The position numbers were made by a program, and so were the translations under genes. Below the pieces are notes generated by a model. It saw only the letters and a list, made by a program, of their open reading frames with translations. It had not been told where the DNA came from and searched no databases. From Planctomycetota bacterium (GTDB taxonomy: Bacteria; Planctomycetota; Planctomycetia; Isosphaerales; Isosphaeraceae), in assembly GCA_021791715.1 (NCBI GenBank), contig JAJYWB010000032.1, positions 1 to 62,999 of the forward strand: 62,999 nucleotides of DNA, written 5' to 3'. Shown here in pieces: positions 8,646 to 21,363 of this stretch; the stretch's first letter is position 1, and every line of letters starts with the position of its first letter.

Positions 8646-9632
8646 ATGAAGGTATTGATAGCCGATTTTTTGGACGAGACGAGCGTCGAGGCGCCGATTC
8701 TGGGCGATCGGACGACGATCGAGATCGCGCGCGCCGCGAACGAGGACGAACTCGGGGATCGGCCCGTCGACGCCGACGTGATCATTCTTTATCACGATAT
8801 TTCGAGGCTCTCGGCGCGCACGCTCGAGCGCGCCCCGCGGTGTCGCGGGGTCGTCCGCGCCGGGGTCGGTTACAACAACGTCGATATCGAAACCGCTGGG
8901 AAGCTGGGGATCGTCGTCTGCAACGTACCCGATTACGGAACCGAGGAGGTCGCCGATCACGCGATCATGCTGCTGTTGGCGATGGCGCGTAAGCTCGCTC
9001 CGTGTGATCGAGCGATTCGATCCGGCGAGTGGGATTACCGGTTCGCGCTCGGAGCGCCTCGGCTCCGCGGTAAAACGATCGGGATCGTCGGTTGCGGACG
9101 CATCGGCGCCGCGACCGCTCTTCGCGCCAAAGCGCTCGGGCTGAACGTGCTGATTTACGACCCCAAGATCCCCCACGGAGTCGAGAAGGCGCTCGGAGTC
9201 GAGCGGGTTCAATCGCTCGCCGAGCTCGCCGAACGAAGCCTTTTCGTCAGCGTTCACTGTTATCTTGATCAATCGACGCTTCATCTGATCGACGCGAATT
9301 TCTTTGCAAAACTCGCTCCCGGTTCGTATTTGATCAACACGGCGCGGGGGCCGATCGTCGACGAGAACGCTTTGCTCGCGGCGCTCGATTCGGGAAAGCT
9401 CGCGGGAGCGGGGCTCGACGTCGTCGAGATCGAACCGCTCGCAAACGATCGCTTGCGTAAACATCCGAATATTATTCTCACGCCGCATTCCGCGTTTTAC
9501 AGCGTCGAGGGCTTTATCGAGCTCCGATCGAAAACCGCGGCCGAATCGATGCGGTTGATCCGCGGCGAAGACCCGCTCAACCCCGTGAACCGCGAGTTTC
9601 TCGTCGATCCCAGGTATCGTCGCCGTCGCTGA
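8646..9632 (+). CDS. D-2-hydroxyacid dehydrogenase (CtBP/SerA-like)
   Basis: A 328-residue NAD-dependent D-isomer-specific dehydrogenase. The Rossmann motif GCGRIG is at 149-154. The catalytic trio is complete: Arg234 in NTARGP, Glu263 in EIEP, and His281 in TPHSAF. The sequence RAGVGYNNVDIETA and the motif VCNVPDYGTEEVADHA place it nearest C-terminal-binding-protein-like or phosphoglycerate dehydrogenase-like members. It lacks the ACT domain of long SerA forms. It could act on phosphoglycerate or another 2-oxo acid; no operon partner decides this. MetH follows after 52 bp in the same direction, so co-transcription is possible. Confidence 0.88.
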   Translation: MKVLIADFLDETSVEAPILGDRTTIEIARAANEDELGDRPVDADVIILYHDISRLSARTLERAPRCRGVVRAGVGYNNVDIETAGKLGIVVCNVPDYGTEEVADHAIMLLLAMARKLAPCDRAIRSGEWDYRFALGAPRLRGKTIGIVGCGRIGAATALRAKALGLNVLIYDPKIPHGVEKALGVERVQSLAELAERSLFVSVHCYLDQSTLHLIDANFFAKLAPGSYLINTARGPIVDENALLAALDSGKLAGAGLDVVEIEPLANDRLRKHPNIILTPHSAFYSVEGFIELRSKTAAESMRLIRGEDPLNPVNREFLVDPRYRRRR

Positions 9633-9684
9633 TCGTAACGGTTTATGAATCAATTATATTCCTTAATGTAAAAAGGCGTTAATA

Positions 9685-13410
<3,726 letters not shown>

Positions 13411-13460
13411 AAAATCGAGCGACAAATCTCGAAAGAGGTTGTGGCACGGCGTCGGCTCCG

Positions 13461-13471
13461 AGTGGTATAAT
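13461..13471 (+). promoter_or_regulatory. Putative -10 promoter element (AGTGGTATAAT)
   Basis: Exact copy of the 11-mer found at 4848-4858, with a perfect TATAAT, 95 bp before the ATG at 13566. It lies just after the metH stop, so the downstream gene probably has its own promoter. Confidence 0.4.
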
Positions 13472-13565
13472 AAAATGGTTGATTCCGGGGATATCGCTCC
13501 CAATGCTTATTTCTTCGCGTTCGGCTCGGACTCCACGGCTCCAGGTTGAGCATTCGAGGGTTATC

Positions 13566-14402
13566 ATGTTCGCCGAGTCATCTCGCTTTGTGGGGTTTAC
13601 ACTCACGGCGTTGTTATCCGCGGCGACGATCGCCTGGGGACAATCGTCGGTCTCGGCCGTCGCCGACGACGGGGGTCGCAATCCTGGATCTCAGCCGCAA
13701 GCCGCGGGATCTCAGCCGCAAGCCGCGGGAGCGACGACCTCCAAGCCCGCCAAAGGCGCTCAAACAACCGATGCGTCGCGGAGTGTGCAGCCCGCGAACA
13801 CGGCGAAGCCCGCCGCGGCGCCGGCTCAACCGAAGCCTTCGGCGCCCGCGGCTCGAGAACCCAAGGCCGCCGCTCCGCCTGTCGCCGCGGGCGGTTCACC
13901 GTTCAAAACCGCGCAACCCGCGCAAGCGGCGCCGAGAGCTCGCGCCGCGGCGAACCCCGCGGTCCGTTCCAACGGTGATAATCGGGTGAATATGCGTCCC
14001 GCGGTTTATAAACCCAATCCGTTCCCCCCCATTCAAACCGATCCGCGCGCTCCCGATTATTACGAGCCGGCGCATCGCACGGTCGTTCGGCCGCGGCGAC
14101 TTCCCGAGCGCGACGCGAACGGATACGGGTTCCGCAACCCGGGCGGAGTCGGTCGGTATGATGAATACCTCCCCCCCGCGGGCGATATGAGCGTGATCAA
14201 TCCCGCCAAACCGATGCGCATGGCGGTCAGCGGAGGTACGAACTTCCCCGTCAGCCGACAAGAACAGATTATGATGCGCAACGCGGGGACGGCGCAGGCC
14301 GGCATGCTCAACAGCCAGATGGGGATGTACGCTCGCCCCTTCGGATTCGGCGGCTTCGGTTACGGCGGCGGAATGATGTACGGTTACGGTATGCCTTTCT
14401 AA
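13566..14402 (+). CDS. Secreted Pro/Ala-rich protein with Gly/Tyr/Met tail
   Basis: Start at ATG 13566, preceded by GAGGG; the frame continues upstream into the end of metH without a ribosome site. A signal peptide (FVGFTLTALLSAATIAWGQ) is followed by about 100 residues of Ala/Pro/Gln/Lys-rich low complexity, including a QPQAAGS duplication. A more conserved middle follows (YKPNPFPPIQTDPRAPDYYEP) and then a tail of Gly, Tyr, Phe and Met ending YGYGMPF. The composition suggests an exported, intrinsically disordered envelope protein. No known domain is recognised. It is convergent with the EF-G-like gene. Confidence 0.75.
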   Translation: MFAESSRFVGFTLTALLSAATIAWGQSSVSAVADDGGRNPGSQPQAAGSQPQAAGATTSKPAKGAQTTDASRSVQPANTAKPAAAPAQPKPSAPAAREPKAAAPPVAAGGSPFKTAQPAQAAPRARAAANPAVRSNGDNRVNMRPAVYKPNPFPPIQTDPRAPDYYEPAHRTVVRPRRLPERDANGYGFRNPGGVGRYDEYLPPAGDMSVINPAKPMRMAVSGGTNFPVSRQEQIMMRNAGTAQAGMLNSQMGMYARPFGFGGFGYGGGMMYGYGMPF

Positions 14403-14499
14403 TAAACTTTTAAAACCTCTGAAATTGTCGATTAAATTGAGCTGAATTCTTCACTTGGGTAAATTTGCAAAGACATGATCATTATTCAAACCGGCGCGA

Positions 14500-14529
14500 G
14501 CCGGGGGTCGAATCGCGATCGACCCCGGC
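14500..14529. terminator. GC-rich hairpin, probable terminator
   Basis: Stem gccgggggtcga against tcgaccccggc with one bulged G, loop ATCGCGA. It lies 30 bp past the stop of the minus-strand EF-G-like gene and between convergent genes. The following T content is modest on both strands, so termination strength is uncertain. Confidence 0.45.
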
Positions 14530-14558
14530 CCGTGCGAGTTTCGCTTTCTTTCGTGGGA

Positions 14559-16631
14559 TCAATCTTCCTCGATACCGGCTCGCGATTTCGTGTACTTATC
14601 GACGATCGCTTGCTGGATGTTCGGCGGAACGGGCTCGTATCCCTCGAAATCCATCGTGAACGACCCCTGCCCCGCAGTCATGCTTTTGAGGTCGGTCGCG
14701 TACCGCAACACCTCGCTCAGGGGAATCCTGGCCTTGATCACCTGGATATTACCGGGGAGGGAATCCATCCCGGTGATGTGGCCGCGGCGTGTCGCGAGGT
14801 CCCCCGAGACGTCGCCGAACTTCTCTCCAGGAACGGTCACCTCGATCGTCACGATCGGTTCGAGCAGCACGGGCTTGGCCGCGAGGAACGCCTTGCGGAA
14901 CGCCGCCGCCGAAGCGGTTTTGAACGCCTGTTCGGAGCTGTCGACCGCGTGATAACCGCCGAAGAAAACTTCAACCTCGACGTCGACGACCTGATTCCCC
15001 GAGATCACCCCCTTTTCGATCTGTTCGCGAACGCCTTTCTCGACCGCAGGGATGTATTGTCCTGGAATCACGCCCCCTTTGATCGCGTCGACGAAGTTGA
15101 ACTTTTGACCGCGGGGCAAAGGTCGCACGCGAAGCTGAACGTCGGCGAATTGGCCGCGCCCCCCCGTTTGCTTTTTGTGGCGATGATGCGCCTCGGATTC
15201 TCCCAGGATCGTCTCGAGATAAGGAACGTTCGGGATATGCGTGTTCATATCCAGTTTATAACGATTCTTGAGTCGATGCTGGATGACGTCGAGGTGCAGC
15301 TCGCTCATTCCCGAGATGACGAGTTCGTGCGTTTGGTTGTCGCGGCGGAAGGTGAACGTCGGGTCCTCGTCGGCGATTTTGGCGAGCCCCGCCGAGATTC
15401 TCGGTTCGTCCTCGCGGGTTTTGGGTTCGACGGCGCGGGGCACCATCGGCGTGGGGAAGTGAATCGCCCGCAAAAACATCGGTTTCTTCGAATTCTGAGC
15501 GCTCGCGGTCGAAACCGTGTCCGAAACGTGCAGATCGTCGAATTTCGCCACCGCGACGATATCCCCCGCGATCGCCTCGCGAATCTCCTCCTGCGATTTC
15601 CCCTGCAACCGATACAGATGAGCGAGCCGGTTCGTCTTGCCGGTGCGCAGGTTCACCAAGGTGGAATCGCTCGACAATCGACCCGAATGAATGCGAATAT
15701 AACTCAACTTGCCCATGAACAAGTCGTTTGTCGTTTTGAATACCTGCGCGATCAACTCGCCGTCCTCGGCGGGAGTGATCTCGACGGGGTCGGTCTCGGA
15801 GTCGGCCGAGGCGTGGCGATGAACCTCGGAGGGATCGAGCCCGCATTCGGCGACAAAATCGATCAGTTCTCGGAGGCCGACGTCCTTCTTCACCGAAACG
15901 CACAGAATCGGCACGAGCAGCCCCGACGCGATCGCGTGATTCGCCGCGACCCGCAATTCCTCGAGCCCGATCTGTTCTCCCTCAAGGTAACGAGCCATCA
16001 GGTCGTCGTCGGTCTCGACGATTTGCTCGACAACCATCCGAGACGCGTCGGCGGGAGAAAGGGGGCAGCCGTCGGGGATCTCGGCGGGAGGGTCGAGAAC
16101 GTTGATCACTCCCGTGAGCTTCGATCCCTGACCGACGGGAACGTTAAGCGGCACGCAACGCGGGCCGAACGTCGTTCGCAGCGCCTCAAGCGTTTTAAGG
16201 AAATCGACGTTCTCGGCGTCGAGCTTGGTGAGCGCGATGATTCGTCCCAGCCCGAGCTTGGTCGCCTCCTGGAACAGCCGACGCGTGTTGATCTCGATCC
16301 CCGACGGCGCCGATACCGCCAGGATCACGTTCTCAACCGCGGCGAGCGCGCTGAACGCGTTGCCGATAAAATCGGGATACCCTGGAGAATCAATCAAGTG
16401 AATCTGCTTGTCACGCCATTCCATGTGCAGCAGATGGCAGTCGATCGTGTAATGGCGCCGTTTCTCCTCCTCGTCGACGTCGGAAACGCTGGTGCCGTCG
16501 TCGACCGAACCACGCCGTTCGCTGGCGCCGGTCAGATGCATCAGGGCGTCGGCGAGCGTGGTCTTACCCGACGCCCCGTGTCCAGCCAAGGCGATGTTCC
16601 TGATGTCGGTAATATGATAAGTCGTCGTCAT
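14559..16631 (-). CDS. EF-G-like translational GTPase (FusA2 type)
   Basis: A 690-residue protein with the complete EF-G domain series. G1 is GHGASGKTT at 17-25. G3 is DSPGYPDF at 81-88, and G4 is TKLD at 135-138 in place of NKxD. The EF-G domain IV and V signatures follow (GGRGQFADVQLRV, FVDAIKGGVIPGQY). In canonical EF-G and EF-Tu, G3 reads DTPGH and the His drives GTP hydrolysis; here it is Tyr85. The same substitution is known in the FusA2/EF-G-like paralogues of actinobacteria, whose role in translation is unclear. Thus this is probably an accessory paralogue rather than the main translocase, which should be encoded elsewhere. HisA lies upstream in the same direction, 114 bp away. Confidence 0.88.
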   Translation of the reverse strand: MTTTYHITDIRNIALAGHGASGKTTLADALMHLTGASERRGSVDDGTSVSDVDEEEKRRHYTIDCHLLHMEWRDKQIHLIDSPGYPDFIGNAFSALAAVENVILAVSAPSGIEINTRRLFQEATKLGLGRIIALTKLDAENVDFLKTLEALRTTFGPRCVPLNVPVGQGSKLTGVINVLDPPAEIPDGCPLSPADASRMVVEQIVETDDDLMARYLEGEQIGLEELRVAANHAIASGLLVPILCVSVKKDVGLRELIDFVAECGLDPSEVHRHASADSETDPVEITPAEDGELIAQVFKTTNDLFMGKLSYIRIHSGRLSSDSTLVNLRTGKTNRLAHLYRLQGKSQEEIREAIAGDIVAVAKFDDLHVSDTVSTASAQNSKKPMFLRAIHFPTPMVPRAVEPKTREDEPRISAGLAKIADEDPTFTFRRDNQTHELVISGMSELHLDVIQHRLKNRYKLDMNTHIPNVPYLETILGESEAHHRHKKQTGGRGQFADVQLRVRPLPRGQKFNFVDAIKGGVIPGQYIPAVEKGVREQIEKGVISGNQVVDVEVEVFFGGYHAVDSSEQAFKTASAAAFRKAFLAAKPVLLEPIVTIEVTVPGEKFGDVSGDLATRRGHITGMDSLPGNIQVIKARIPLSEVLRYATDLKSMTAGQGSFTMDFEGYEPVPPNIQQAIVDKYTKSRAGIEED

Positions 16632-16745
16632 GGCGTGTTGTCCCCGAAAAACGAAAGGAATTGGGGTTTCTCAACCACTTTCAACGACCGGGGGAGCACC
16701 CGATTCAGATATGAGCACAGACCGCGATCGGGTCGGCGCCGGGTG

Positions 16746-17474
16746 TTAGGGACGGTCGTCGAGAAGTTTCCGGGCCTCGCTGAGCCGGAAACGCCCTTCG
16801 TACAGCGCACGACCGACGATGCATGCCCAGATCGGCAAGGCCGCCAGACGCGCCAGATCGTCCAAAGAACCGACCCCGCCCGATGCGATCACGCGGTTCT
16901 TAACCCGCCGTGCCAACGCATCGGTCGCGGCCAAATTGGGGCCCTCAAGCATCCCGTCGCGGGATATATCCGTAAAAACAATCCCGCCGAGAGGCAAATC
17001 GTCGAGCCGCGCCGCGAGATCGGCGGCTTCAACCGTCGATTCCGCAAGCCAGCCGTGGGTCGCGACTCGGCCGTCGCGAGCGTCAAGACCCAAGATCAAA
17101 CGATCCGGATATTTCGCAACCATCGCGCGAAACCATTCGGGCGATTCGAGCGCCTTCGTACCGATGACGACCCGCGCAATCCCGGCTTCGAGCCACGTCG
17201 CGATCGTCGCTTCGTCGCGCACGCCGCCGCCGAGCTGACACGGAACCGAAACTCGATCCAAAATCCGCCGAACAGCGTCGACGTTCACCGGCCGGCCGTC
17301 GCGAGCGCCGTCAAGATCGACCAGATGCAAAAACTCGGCGCCCTCGGCGACCCAACGCTCGGCGGGCGCCGCCGGATCGTCGTCGAAGATCGTCTCCCGG
17401 TCGTAATCTCCCTGACGAAGGCGAACGCAACGCCCCCCTCGCAGATCAATCGCCGGAATCAACTTCATCACCAT
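16746..17474 (-). CDS. hisA: ProFAR isomerase HisA
   Basis: A (beta/alpha)8 isomerase of histidine biosynthesis that converts ProFAR to PRFAR. It starts with the family N-terminus MKLIPAIDLRGGRCVRL, with general acid/base residues expected at the Asp of AIDL and the Asp of GLDARDG. Phosphate-binding motifs QLGGGVRD and ASGGVGSLDDL are present. Length (about 240) is typical. Three close starts compete: ATG 17474, GTG 17477 and ATG 17468. A GGAAGGG site lies 5 and 11 bases before the two ATGs. No other his genes are adjacent, so the pathway is dispersed. Confidence 0.95.
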   Translation of the reverse strand: MVMKLIPAIDLRGGRCVRLRQGDYDRETIFDDDPAAPAERWVAEGAEFLHLVDLDGARDGRPVNVDAVRRILDRVSVPCQLGGGVRDEATIATWLEAGIARVVIGTKALESPEWFRAMVAKYPDRLILGLDARDGRVATHGWLAESTVEAADLAARLDDLPLGGIVFTDISRDGMLEGPNLAATDALARRVKNRVIASGGVGSLDDLARLAALPIWACIVGRALYEGRFRLSEARKLLDDRP

Positions 17475-17477
17475 CAC

Positions 17478-18033
17478 GACCCTTCCACGTCCTTGGACGA
17501 TGTTTTAACTCTAGCCCCCTCATTAACGTACCGCAAGCGCCGCGCGTCGACGATCGATCAAAAAACCGTCAAACTTCCCACATCGAACCTTCAAACCGCC
17601 GACCCGCGCCGAAAAAAAGCCGTCGCGATCCGCGGGCGATCCCCAAATCCAATTCATCCCTCCTTGGCGATTCGCTCGCTCATTCATCCCGCCTCTCTTA
17701 AAAAGATCGATGAACAGAAAATTAAGAAACAATAAAATGCTGAATTACTTAAATCCAACGACTTCTTTCGCCGCGGCGGATCAAACGATCGCGCCGATCG
17801 TCTCGCTTATTCCAATCGAAGCGATCCCGCGGGTTCAACCGATCGCGCAAACCGCATCCGCGCGGCCGCGACGAATCGACCGAAAACGCCGATCCGATCT
17901 CGAAATACGACGATCGCCCGCCGGACTTTCGAGGCGATTCGAGCCGATAATTCGTTCGGCCGAACCTTCGATCACGAATCGACCTCGGCCTTGCCGCGAC
18001 GAGCCGATGTGGATTAGCGACGGAGAAGCCTTC
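17478..18033. other. Intergenic region between divergent genes
   Basis: No convincing gene. A plus-strand frame is open from ATG 17710 into the TPP-enzyme gene, but its residues are Arg/Ser/Ile-rich with no domain, and the better ribosome site is at 18022. An AT-rich patch at 17700-17760 could hold the promoter for the downstream gene. Confidence 0.5.
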
Positions 18034-20034
18034 ATGGACGAAGCGACATTTCGCCAGGACGAAACCGACACCTGCGCGCAAAGGACAAATGCATGTGTCG
18101 TTCGTACATCATTTAAGAATCGTGATGTAAATGATGGTAAGAATGACCGCTCGTCGTCTCTTCTGGAAGAGCCGATCAATCGGCGCACGGCGCTCGGCGC
18201 GATCGCGACGGTAACGGCTTCGGCCGCGGCGGTTTCGCTTTCCGATCAAACATCGCAAGCGCGAGCCGATTCGGGCGTCGCGCATCCGTTTCGCGGCGTT
18301 TTCGGCCGTATGACGGGCGCCAAGGCCGCGGTTTCGGCGCTCGTTTGCGAGGGGGTGCGGTGCGTTTTCGGCATTCCGGGGGCTCAGAGCAACGAAATCT
18401 GGGACGCGTTCAAATCGGCGAATCTGCCGTATCTGCTGACGACTCACGAGGGTTCGGCGAGCGTCATGGCCGACGCCGCGGCCCGCGTGACGGGCGAAGT
18501 GGGAGTTTTTTGCATCGTTCCCGGCCCTGGAATCACCAACGCGCTCACCGGAATCGGCGAGGCCAGGCTCGACAGCGTACCGATCGTCGGCATCATCACC
18601 GACGTGAAACAAGGACCCGACGCTCCGGCGTTCCAGGTGCATTCTTTACCCACCGTCGCGCTCCTTCAGCCCGTGTGCAAGGCTGTGATCCCCACGCGGC
18701 ATCAGGCCGAAATCCCCGCGGCGATCCATCAGGCGTTTCGGATCGCACGAGCGGGCGAGCCCGGCCCCGTCGCGGTCGTCGTTCCTTACGATTTTTGGAC
18801 CAAAACCTGGGATTACCGTGTCGCGGTCCCGCCTCAAATCCTTCCGCCGTTCGACGAACACGCTTACGGCCACGCGCTCGCGCTCCTCTCGAACAAGCGC
18901 AAGCGTGTCGGGATCTACGCGGGCCTGGGATGCGTAAACGCTTACGATTCGTTGGCGAGGGTCGCCGAGATCCTCCAGGCGCCCGTCGCGACGTCCGTCA
19001 GCGGTAAGGGGACGATCTCGGACGCTCATCCGCTCGCGGTCGGCTGGGGCTACGGAGCTCAGGGAACGCGAGCCGCCGAGAAGGCGTTTAAAGACGTCGA
19101 TCTCGTGCTCGCGATCGGCGTTCGATACAGCGAGGTTTCGACCGCGAATTACGCGATCCCCAAACATGATTGTTTGATTCATGTCGACGCGAATCCCGAT
19201 AATCTCGGCAGGAACGTTCCCGCTACGGTTAAAGTGACGGCGGACGCGGCGGTTTTTCTCGCTCGGCTTCAGGCCGACGCGCAAGCGATCGCCAGGCCCG
19301 TCGATCACAACCTGACGCGTCGGATCGCCCAACTTCGTTCGGTCGATCGCGAACACAACGGCCGACCGATCATCGAGGGGGCGGTCGACCCGATGTTCTT
19401 TTATTCACAATTGCGTCGATCTTTGGGATGTGAGGAATTGATCTTCGTCGACGTGACCGTTTCGACGCATTGGGCTTCGGAGGCGATCGAGGTAGACGCC
19501 CCCAGACGGTATTTCACCCCGGCGAACAATCAAAGCATGGGATGGGCGATACCCGCGGCGATCGGAGCTCAGGCCGCGCGTCCCGATCGGATCGTCGTCG
19601 CGACGACGGGAGACGGCTGTTTTCTGATGTCGGCGATCGAAACCTCGACCGCTGTTCGAGCGGGTCTTCCCGTCAAGTTTTTCGTTCTCGTCGACGGCGC
19701 GTACGCTTATATGCAAAAACTTCAAGAGCCCGTTTATCGCCGGACGACCGCGACCGAACTCGCCAGGGTCGATTACGCGGCGTTCGCGCAGGCTTTCGGG
19801 CTCGCATATAATCGAATTTGTCAAAACGTCGACGTCGCATCGGGAATCGCCCGCGCCCTCGCGACTCCCGGTCCCGTGCTCACCGAGGTCGACGTCAGTT
19901 ACGACGGTCGCGAAATCCGCTGGCTCAACGCCGTAAAATCTTCTTATATAAAACACATGACGACCGGCCAGGGGGTGCGGGCGATCGCTCGCATCTCGTC
20001 GCGGTCGATCGCCGTCGGTCGCGAAAACGATTGA
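18034..20034 (+). CDS. TPP-dependent acetolactate synthase-like enzyme with Tat leader
   Basis: The start at ATG 18034 has GGAGAAG five bases upstream. The 666-residue protein carries NRRTALGAIATVTAS (RR at 50-51, then a hydrophobic stretch), reading as a twin-arginine leader after an unusually long n-region. The three domains of the acetolactate synthase family follow. Catalytic Glu139 is in THEGSASVMADAAAR, the central domain includes KRVGIYAGLG, and the TPP domain has a GDGCFLMSAIE motif. The Asn usually closing the TPP motif appears as Asp in VLVDGAYAY. Reaction and substrate are unknown; no small regulatory subunit (IlvN) is adjacent. The last residues (SRSIAVGREND) are encoded by the first unit of the 55-bp tandem array. 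Confidence 0.8.
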   Translation: MDEATFRQDETDTCAQRTNACVVRTSFKNRDVNDGKNDRSSSLLEEPINRRTALGAIATVTASAAAVSLSDQTSQARADSGVAHPFRGVFGRMTGAKAAVSALVCEGVRCVFGIPGAQSNEIWDAFKSANLPYLLTTHEGSASVMADAAARVTGEVGVFCIVPGPGITNALTGIGEARLDSVPIVGIITDVKQGPDAPAFQVHSLPTVALLQPVCKAVIPTRHQAEIPAAIHQAFRIARAGEPGPVAVVVPYDFWTKTWDYRVAVPPQILPPFDEHAYGHALALLSNKRKRVGIYAGLGCVNAYDSLARVAEILQAPVATSVSGKGTISDAHPLAVGWGYGAQGTRAAEKAFKDVDLVLAIGVRYSEVSTANYAIPKHDCLIHVDANPDNLGRNVPATVKVTADAAVFLARLQADAQAIARPVDHNLTRRIAQLRSVDREHNGRPIIEGAVDPMFFYSQLRRSLGCEELIFVDVTVSTHWASEAIEVDAPRRYFTPANNQSMGWAIPAAIGAQAARPDRIVVATTGDGCFLMSAIETSTAVRAGLPVKFFVLVDGAYAYMQKLQEPVYRRTTATELARVDYAAFAQAFGLAYNRICQNVDVASGIARALATPGPVLTEVDVSYDGREIRWLNAVKSSYIKHMTTGQGVRAIARISSRSIAVGREND

Positions 20035-20430
20035 ACGTATCACTTATTTATCTTCGCGGCCGATCGCTCCCGGTCGCGAAAACGATTGAACGAATCTCTT
20101 TTTATCCTCGCGGTCGATCACCGTCGGCGTCCGAAAACGATTGATCGAATCGCGTATTTATCGAAACGGTCGATCGCCGTCTAGTTTGAAAACGCTTGAT
20201 TGAATCACATGTTTATCGTCGCGGTCGATCGCACCCGGTCGCGAAAACGATTGAACGAATCTCTTTTTATCCTCGCGGTCGATCGCCGGCGGCGCCCGAA
20301 ATCGATCGAACGAATCTCTTTTATCGTCGCGGTCGATCGCACCCGGTCGCGAAAACGATTGAACGAATCTCTTTTTATCCTCGCGGTCGATCGCGGTCGG
20401 GTTTGAAAACGATTGAACGAATCGCGTGTT
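20023..20430. repeat. 55-bp tandem array starting inside the gene 3' end
   Basis: About 7.5 contiguous units of 53-55 bp begin gaaaacgattgaacgaatct and contain tcgcggtcgatcgc. The first copy overlaps the last codons and the TGA stop of the TPP-enzyme gene (20032-20034). Sequence drift is low in units 1, 2, 5 and 7. No separate promoter or gene is visible between 20035 and 20506. Confidence 0.85.
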
Positions 20431-20506
20431 CGTCAAACAAAATCAGTGACATAACGATGTAAAAACAGCAAAATTTGAGGTCGCAACTATGATTGATCAA
20501 AACGAT

Positions 20507-21259
20507 TCACATAACCGCTCCGCCGTTGATTCGAACGATTTGTCCCGTGACGAACCCCGCGTTCGGGCCGATCAGGAACCGCGCCGCGTGCGCGACGTCC
20601 TCGGGTTTTCCCCATCGCGCCGCGGGGGTTTCGCGGAGCACTCGGTTTTGCCAAACGGGGCTCGCGGTTTCACCCCACGCGGTTTTAATCCAGCCCGGCG
20701 CGATCGCGTTGACTCGCACCTCGGGGGCGAGCGATTTCGCCAGCGACCTTGTAAAAGCCGCCACGGCGCCCTTGGTCGCGGCGAAGAGCTGTCCCGAATC
20801 CCCTTCCATTCCGGTCTCGGCCTGATCCCAGCCGATCGTCACGATCGATCCCCCCCCCGCTCTCTTCATCCGCTCGCCGACGGCTCGACAAAGCCTGATC
20901 GTCGCGACGACGTCGACCTCCCAAAGAAGGTCGAGCTTTTCATCGAACGAGAGCTTGGCGTTCGCTCCCGTCAGCGTATCGGCGCCGGCGCAATGAACCC
21001 ACGCGTCGAGCCCTCCCCAAACGTCCCACGCGCGTTCGACGAGTTCGTCGCCTTGATCGCGATCGCGCAGGTCGGCGACGAACGCGTGAGCTCGAACCCC
21101 CAGGCCGAGGATCTCGTCCCTCACCAGGCCGGCTCGTTCGGCCGATCGGCCGTGCACGCAGACGTTCGCGCCGCCCCGCGCCGCCTCGATCGCGGTCGCC
21201 TTGCCGATTCCCGAAGTCGATCCCGAGACGAATATGCGATAACCTTCAAGTTCTTTCAT
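20507..21259 (-). CDS. SDR-family protein lacking the catalytic Tyr
   Basis: A 250-residue classical short-chain dehydrogenase fold. The cofactor motif SGSTSGIGKA is at 12-21, DLRD is near 63, HCAGAD is at 89-94 and the C-terminal RINGGAVM end is present. The YxxxK active site reads FAATK: Phe159 replaces Tyr while Lys163 is kept. No Ser sits at the usual position about 13 residues earlier (GWDQAE instead). The TTC codon is clear in the sequence. In this family loss of Tyr normally abolishes dehydrogenase chemistry. A changed reaction, a regulatory role or a different proton donor are all possible. It is upstream of the 55-bp array in convergent orientation and stands between unrelated genes. 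Confidence 0.82.
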   Translation of the reverse strand: MKELEGYRIFVSGSTSGIGKATAIEAARGGANVCVHGRSAERAGLVRDEILGLGVRAHAFVADLRDRDQGDELVERAWDVWGGLDAWVHCAGADTLTGANAKLSFDEKLDLLWEVDVVATIRLCRAVGERMKRAGGGSIVTIGWDQAETGMEGDSGQLFAATKGAVAAFTRSLAKSLAPEVRVNAIAPGWIKTAWGETASPVWQNRVLRETPAARWGKPEDVAHAARFLIGPNAGFVTGQIVRINGGAVM

Positions 21260-21363
21260 GGTGATTCAAAAGATCTAATATGTTTTTAAAAATGACTTCA
21301 TGCAAAGCCGGGGTTCTCCTCGGGTTGGCGGATTCGAGATCGCTTTCGCCGCGAACGGCTTGT

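Noticed and set aside
9633..9684. Cobalamin or SAM riboswitch before metH
   Set aside because: Only 52 bp separate the genes, and no conserved riboswitch motif is visible.
14475..17735. 1086-residue plus-strand open frame
   Set aside because: Antisense to the EF-G-like and hisA genes, whose motifs are complete on the other strand.
17710..18033. N-terminal extension of the TPP enzyme back to ATG 17710
   Set aside because: No ribosome site, random-looking Arg/Ser/Ile-rich residues; ATG 18034 has a good site.
18143..18200. Second twin-arginine-like peptide (MTARRLFWKS) in another frame
   Set aside because: It is in the +1 frame relative to the enzyme and lacks a hydrophobic core after RR; the in-frame NRRTALGAI leader is more convincing. 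A frameshift at this point cannot be excluded but is not needed.
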